Shown here in pieces: positions 7,541 through 11,075 of a DNA stretch of 11,075 nucleotides. Below the pieces are notes generated by a model. The model was not told the origin of the DNA and did not search any database. It saw nothing but the letters and a program-made list of their open reading frames with translations. Source of the DNA: JBLHKS01 sp047620505. GTDB lineage: Bacteria; Verrucomicrobiota; Verrucomicrobiia; Verrucomicrobiales; DEV007. Both the position numbers and the translations under genes were made by a program. Every line of letters starts with the position of its first letter. Position 1 is the stretch's first letter. Location: NCBI GenBank assembly GCA_047620505.1, contig JBLHKS010000225.1, forward strand, positions 1 to 11,075, read 5' to 3'.

Positions 7541-9017
7541 AACGCTTGCGATTCTATTCTTAGTTGGCTGCATTTTTCAGGCATCAGCAGTCGAAACAGA
7601 AGAGGCCAAGCTCAAAGCAGGCGCCGCGACGAGCAACATCACTCCGCCTCTCGGCACACTGCGAGTCGGCAGCTTCGCGCCCGCTCCAACCGTCCACGTA
7701 CATGATGAGCTGCGCGCGCGCTGTCTCGTGCTCAACGACGGCCAGACAACGCTCGCTCTCGTGGTTTGCGATCTGCTCGGGTTCCATCGCAGCGTCAGCA
7801 TCGAGGCGCGTCGGCTGATCGAGGAGGCGACCGGGATTCCACCGGAAAACGTCATGATTTCCGCCACCCACACGCATTCCGCGGGCACAGCCATGGGGAC
7901 CTCGCGCTACACCAACGAGCAGGAACTCGACGACTATCAGCGGTTCGTCGCGCAGCGGATCGCCGATGGCGTGAGGCGCGCGATGAACCTCTTGCGGCCT
8001 GCCGAATTCGCATTCGCCAAGGTCGATGCTGGCGAAAATCTCCTGAGCCGACGTTGGCATTTGCGGGAAGGCAAAGAGCGAACCGATTACTTCGGTCGGG
8101 TCAATCGGGTGTGGAAAACCTCCGCGCCGAACGACGACTTCACCAAACCCGCCGGACCGGTCGATCCTAACGTCTACGTCCTCGCATTTCGCGAACCCAA
8201 CGGCGCGCCAATCGCGATGTATTCGGCTTACTCCGCTCACTATGCGGGCGACACCGGCGTGGGGCACATCTCCGCTGATTACTTCGGATTCTACTGCAAA
8301 AAGCTCCAGCAGCTGCTGAGTTCGCCGGAGCAGGATCCGCCCTTCGTCGGCATGATGGCCAACGCCACCAGCGGCGACATCGGCTTGAATTACGAAAGGT
8401 TTCGTCACCTGAAAGGGCCCAAAGGAAACTACGAGCGGTGTCGCTTTCTGGCTAACGACCTCGCCGCGCGAGTCGAGGGCGCGCTGGACGGGTTAACGTG
8501 GACGGATCACGCCGCGCTCGATGTTCGCTTTCGCGAGCCGGGCTTCGCCTGGCGCACGATTGAACCAGAGCTGATCGAGTGGGCCAAAGACGTCGAAGCC
8601 CGGGCGCCGCGTCTACCAGAAGGCGATCGCCCGATCGCGGCGGCTTTTGCGACCAAGAAAGAATTTATCGCCCCGCTCAGCTACGCGGGCCGCGTTCAGC
8701 TACTCGCCAAAGTGACCAAGCCCGCCAAGGTTCCGTTGCAGGTGGTCCGGATCGGTGATGTCTGTATTGGTACAACGCCTTGCGAGACGTATACCGAAAT
8801 CGGCCAGTCATTCCGGCAGCGCAGTCCCTTTTCCAACACTTTTATGGTGCAGCTGAATCATGGTTATATCGGCTACCTGCCCACCCCGCGGCACTTTGCG
8901 CTCGGCGGCTATTCTACTTGGCCGGGCACGAATTATCTGGAGCCGCAGGCATCGGAAAAGATCGTCGACCATCTTTTAGAGATGGCCGAAGAACTCAAGC
9001 CGAGCGACGTTCAATGA
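7506..9017 (+). CDS. Neutral/alkaline ceramidase-like exported hydrolase
   Basis: A 503-residue protein matching the N-terminal catalytic domain of neutral/alkaline non-lysosomal ceramidases, zinc amidases that cut the N-acyl bond of ceramide. Motifs in order: ISATHTHSAG (H122, H124), a second histidine in YSAHYAGD (H245) followed by ISADY, SGDIG (S289-G-D291) near the expected catalytic serine, CETYTE (E427) and GYIGYLPT (Y454, Y457). These fit the His/His/Glu/Tyr zinc site of the family. The C-terminal domain of the roughly 670-residue Pseudomonas enzyme is missing, as in many related PVC proteins, so the substrate may not be ceramide. The signal sequence has both a lipobox (L-V-G-C22) and an A-S-A28 site, so it may be a lipoprotein or freely secreted. 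Starts at GTG 7458 and ATG 7470 are also in frame; 7506 gives the cleanest signal peptide. It probably shares a transcript with the DUF1501 gene. Confidence 0.88.
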   Translation: MSLRSPAPRQVRTLAILFLVGCIFQASAVETEEAKLKAGAATSNITPPLGTLRVGSFAPAPTVHVHDELRARCLVLNDGQTTLALVVCDLLGFHRSVSIEARRLIEEATGIPPENVMISATHTHSAGTAMGTSRYTNEQELDDYQRFVAQRIADGVRRAMNLLRPAEFAFAKVDAGENLLSRRWHLREGKERTDYFGRVNRVWKTSAPNDDFTKPAGPVDPNVYVLAFREPNGAPIAMYSAYSAHYAGDTGVGHISADYFGFYCKKLQQLLSSPEQDPPFVGMMANATSGDIGLNYERFRHLKGPKGNYERCRFLANDLAARVEGALDGLTWTDHAALDVRFREPGFAWRTIEPELIEWAKDVEARAPRLPEGDRPIAAAFATKKEFIAPLSYAGRVQLLAKVTKPAKVPLQVVRIGDVCIGTTPCETYTEIGQSFRQRSPFSNTFMVQLNHGYIGYLPTPRHFALGGYSTWPGTNYLEPQASEKIVDHLLEMAEELKPSDVQ

Positions 9018-9123
9018 TTTAATTGCGCCTCCGGTGGCATTACGCTCGTAAATAGTGTCGTCAATTGGGGCGACCTAACGTAGATATTCTGTCACCAACC
9101 TGAAATCACAGCCAGCTTGAATC

Positions 9124-10449
9124 ATGAGTATTTTTGAAGAGATCGACGCCAAACATGCCCAATGGAAGGGGATGCAACCGTTGAAGCCCAGTGATGAAAA
9201 CCGGCTCTGGGGGAAACTACGGCTGGATTGGAACTACCATTCCAATCACATCGAAGGCAACACCCTGACCTACGGCGAAACGGAGTTGCTACTCATTCAC
9301 GATCAGGTTTCCGGTGACCACGGTTATCGCAATTACCTCGAAATGAAGGCGCACGATCTGGCCATTGAACATCTCCGCCAGCTCGTTGCCGAAGACCGTC
9401 CACTTTCAGAATCCGACGTCCGCGATCTCAATCAAATCCTGCTCAAGGAGCCGTTCCGAAAGCAAGGGATCACTCCAGATGGGCAGGCCGCCACCATCGA
9501 GATCGTTCCCGGCCAATATAAGGAACAACCCAACAATGTTCGCACCGCCGATGGAGGTGTCTTCGAATTCGCCGCGCCGGGCGATGTTCCCATTCGAATG
9601 AACGCCCTCCTTGAAGACCTCCGCGCGGGCTTGAACGATGAAACGCGTCAGGCCGTCGAATTTGCCAGCGGAATCCACCACGAATTTGTTCTCATTCATC
9701 CTTTCGGAGACGGGAACGGCCGCACGGCGCGCCTGTTGGTGAACTACATTCTCATGAAACGCGGCTACCCGCCGATCATCGTTCCAACGGAAGAAAAGGA
9801 CCGCTACCTTGCCGCGCTGCGTCAAGCCGACGCTGGTGACTCGGCTGCTCTCTGTGACTACCTCGGTTCCTGTTCGCTCACTGCCCTCGACCGCGGTATT
9901 CGCGCGGCTAAAGGTGAGAGCATCGAAGAGGAAGACGATCTCGCCAAGGAGATAGAAATTTTCAAACGACGGCATGGTGGCGAAACCAAGGCGTTGCTTT
10001 CCAAAACTCCCGAGACTCTTCGAAACGTCTACGAGGAATCTCTCAGACCACTTTTTGAGGAGTTTGTCAGCGAGCACGAGCGGCTGGCAGAACTATTCCA
10101 AGAGATGGAGATCACGCCAACCGGGGTTGCCCATCAGAAAGGAACAAATTGGAAAACTTCCATTCAATCTGCATTTCAAACTCCGCGGGCTGCGAATCTC
10201 TCCAAACTCGGAGTCACAATCAAGTTTAAGGGATTTAAGGGAGATGCGCCGAGTCCGTTTAACTTGGATACGATGATCCTATCTCGCTTTGAAGAGTTTC
10301 AATATGAGATCCTGTTGGGGAATACAAAACATCCATCCCAGCTGTATGGGGAACCTCTCGTGCCTTCGGTTCGAAAGGAGATGGTAAAACGCAATCTGGC
10401 CACGGCATTCGACCAGATTAAGAAGAAGTGTGGCGATCAGAATAGCTGA
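9124..10449 (+). CDS. Fic-family AMP-transferase with built-in inhibitory motif
   Basis: A 441-residue cytoplasmic protein. Fic enzymes transfer AMP (rarely other groups) from nucleotides to hydroxyl side chains of target proteins. The core motif H192-P-F-G-D-G-N-G-R200 matches HPFx[D/E]GNGR fully, so it should be active. The N-terminal segment S40-N-H-I-E44-G45-N fits the inhibitory helix [S/T]xxxE[G/N], in which the Glu blocks ATP gamma-phosphate placement; this is a class II Fic with the inhibitor in the same chain ahead of the Fic core. Residues up to about 250 are standard for the family. The remaining 190 or so, with a charged helical stretch (about 260-330) and a lysine-rich segment (VTIKFKGFKGD), I cannot assign; they may bind the target. 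No separate antitoxin gene lies next to it, which fits self-inhibition. No obvious ribosome binding site precedes the ATG at 9124, and 106 bases separate it from the ceramidase-like gene. Confidence 0.93.
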   Translation: MSIFEEIDAKHAQWKGMQPLKPSDENRLWGKLRLDWNYHSNHIEGNTLTYGETELLLIHDQVSGDHGYRNYLEMKAHDLAIEHLRQLVAEDRPLSESDVRDLNQILLKEPFRKQGITPDGQAATIEIVPGQYKEQPNNVRTADGGVFEFAAPGDVPIRMNALLEDLRAGLNDETRQAVEFASGIHHEFVLIHPFGDGNGRTARLLVNYILMKRGYPPIIVPTEEKDRYLAALRQADAGDSAALCDYLGSCSLTALDRGIRAAKGESIEEEDDLAKEIEIFKRRHGGETKALLSKTPETLRNVYEESLRPLFEEFVSEHERLAELFQEMEITPTGVAHQKGTNWKTSIQSAFQTPRAANLSKLGVTIKFKGFKGDAPSPFNLDTMILSRFEEFQYEILLGNTKHPSQLYGEPLVPSVRKEMVKRNLATAFDQIKKKCGDQNS

Positions 10450-10452
10450 TCG
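10434..10452 (+). terminator. Hairpin across the stop codon of the Fic gene, weak terminator candidate
   Basis: CGATCAG and CTGATCG form a perfect seven-base-pair stem around an AATAG loop, with the Fic stop codon TGA in the right arm. The following bases (GACTTTCAACC) have only a short T run, so this is not a textbook intrinsic terminator. It may still slow the polymerase or protect the mRNA end. The stem itself is plain in the sequence; the role is inferred. Confidence 0.35.
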
Positions 10453-10532
10453 GACTTTCAACCAGCTTTGCAAATTCGACCTTTGCCTTCGTAATCCCCG
10501 CCCTTGAAATTGCCATTTTCGCCTTGCAACCG

Positions 10533-10569
10533 CAGCGTGCCCGCTGGCGAGACCCTGACATTGCGTCAG
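10533..10569. repeat. Two adjacent short hairpins, possible REP-like element
   Basis: CAGCG-TGCC-CGCTG (10533-10546) and CTGAC-ATTGC-GTCAG (10555-10569) are perfect five-pair stems eight bases apart. They sit beside the decayed transposase segment at 10580-10808. REP elements in many bacteria are paired small palindromes associated with Y1 transposases of the RAYT type, so the two may belong together. No second copy was noticed in this window, so the repetitive nature is unproven. Confidence 0.3.
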
Positions 10570-10579
10570 TCAAGAAAAG

Positions 10580-10808
10580 GGGCAGGAGGAAAATTTTTAA
10601 CAGCTTATCGAGCGCCTTCGCCAGCTTGCGAGCTTTGCGGTCTTTCTTTACTTGAGACGATCCGGCAATCTGCAGCATTGCTGGCTGACATTCGCCGGGG
10701 TTCCCATCGCCAAACGCTCCGCGATCCACTTCAATCCCACCATCGTCTGAGATCGAATTGCATTTTGCAACCGCTCGATTGAGGGCCAGCCTTCCGCAAT
10801 CCATAGCG
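10580..10808 (-). pseudogene. Decayed C-terminal tail of a REP-associated (Y1-type) transposase
   Basis: Reading the minus strand from about 10808 to a TAA at 10648-10650 gives AIRSQTMVGLKWIAERLAMG and then TPANVSQ. The LKWIAxRLxMGT pattern is, from memory of the family, the helix-turn-helix-like segment at the C-terminus of REP-associated tyrosine transposases common in verrucomicrobia and planctomycetes. The catalytic Y1 domain with its HUH motif is absent: the DNA on the N-terminal side is taken up by the next gene. Just after VSQ the plausible continuation (MLQIAGSSQVKKDRKARKL) lies in a different frame, so there is a frameshift as well as truncation. Both point to a dead remnant. It is too short for a firm family assignment. 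Confidence 0.5.
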
Positions 10809-10814
10809 CCCCTG

Positions 10815-11075
10815 ATGACAACCCCGATCCTCACCTTCCTACTCTCGCTCCTCGTCACAGCCGGAGTCTTCGCGGACGAATCGGTCGTCCGCCAGATTCC
10901 GGGCGTCGAAGACGGCGAGACCATCGCCTGCAGAATCTACGCACCTGAACGGCCACCGGAAGGCAAGACGGGCTTGGTCGTTCATCTCTACGGCAGCGGC
11001 GGATCGCATCGTGAGGGGCAGTTCAACATCGGTCGCCCGCCTTTCGATCAATTCCGGCAGTTGCTGGCTGAGCGC
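10815..11075 (+). CDS. N-terminal part of a secreted protein, possible alpha/beta hydrolase (runs off the window)
   Basis: From the ATG at 10815 the frame stays open for 87 codons to the window edge. It begins with a clear signal peptide, MTTPILTFLLSLLVTAGVFA, with cleavage expected before D21. The mature part has VVRQIPGVEDGETIACRIYAPE followed by LVVHLYGSGGSHREG (54-68), a hydrophobic strand ending in a glycine-rich turn like the oxyanion loop of esterases and prolyl-oligopeptidase-type hydrolases. The catalytic serine, aspartate and histidine would lie beyond the end, so the class is a guess. No ribosome binding site is evident. The start lies just beyond the transposase remnant, so an insertion may once have separated this gene from its neighbours. 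The gene looks genuine from its signal peptide and even codon use. Confidence 0.7.
   Translation, partial: MTTPILTFLLSLLVTAGVFADESVVRQIPGVEDGETIACRIYAPERPPEGKTGLVVHLYGSGGSHREGQFNIGRPPFDQFRQLLAER

Larger units (their letters stand above)
10453..10814. other. Gene-poor stretch between the Fic gene and the hydrolase-like gene
   Basis: About 360 bases with no intact gene I would support. It contains the paired hairpins (10533-10569), a purine-rich piece AAAAGGGGCAGGAGGAAAA near 10575-10595, and the minus-strand transposase remnant. Open frames on both strands (plus 10504-10782, minus 10418-10924) lack recognisable protein features apart from part of the remnant. No clear promoter for the downstream gene could be read. 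Confidence 0.55.

Noticed and set aside
7584..8408. 274-codon minus-strand frame within the ceramidase-like gene
   Set aside because: It lies wholly opposite a gene with clear family motifs and shows no motif of its own.
9061..9095. Promoter-like TTGGGG and TATTCT before the Fic gene
   Set aside because: The spacing is only 14 bases and both boxes are poor matches.
9406..10077. 223-codon minus-strand frame within the Fic gene
   Set aside because: It is a shadow of the Fic coding strand, which carries the exact HPFGDGNGR motif.
10418..10924. 168-codon minus-strand frame as an intact gene
   Set aside because: It overlaps the signal-peptide start of the next plus-strand gene and the end of the Fic gene. 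Only a central part looks protein-like, better explained as a frameshifted transposase tail.

Overview
The window reads as chromosomal DNA from a member of the Planctomycetota-Verrucomicrobiota (PVC) group, more likely a verrucomicrobium. This is inferred from the gene mix: a secreted type I sulfatase, a Tat-exported DUF1501 protein, a neutral-ceramidase-like enzyme, a secreted protein with a lone CxxCH motif, and the tail of what looks like a REP-associated Y1 transposase. No rRNA, tRNA, CRISPR array or phage gene is visible.

Left part (1-3445, plus strand): an exported protein of unknown family with one CxxCH haem-type motif (128-1459) has a strong ribosome binding site that fixes its start. 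Next is a sulfatase (1581-3445) split by a frameshift. Its N-terminal frame stops at 1968-1970, and the rest of an otherwise well-kept sulfatase runs on in another frame to 3445. The simplest repair is one missing base, TACGAT read as TAGAT. This is either a recent pseudogene or a sequence error.

Middle (3492-5854, minus strand): a full-length ribonuclease R convergent with the sulfatase. A possible 72-residue basic protein lies directly upstream and overlaps its start by 19 bases, which suggests translational coupling.

Right part (5979-9017, plus strand): a DUF1501 protein followed closely by a ceramidase-like enzyme, probably one transcription unit. Both are exported. Then comes a stand-alone Fic-family AMP-transferase (9124-10449) carrying its own inhibitory motif, with a hairpin across its stop codon.

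Right edge (10453-11075): about 360 bases without an intact gene hold a decayed minus-strand transposase tail and two short adjacent hairpins that could be REP-like. The first 87 residues of a secreted protein, possibly an alpha/beta hydrolase, then run off the window end.

I see no convincing new multi-gene system. Most worth following up are the broken sulfatase, the small gene coupled to RNase R, the transposase/REP remnant and the unassigned C-terminal half of the Fic protein. Functions are assigned from motifs read by eye; no database search was possible.
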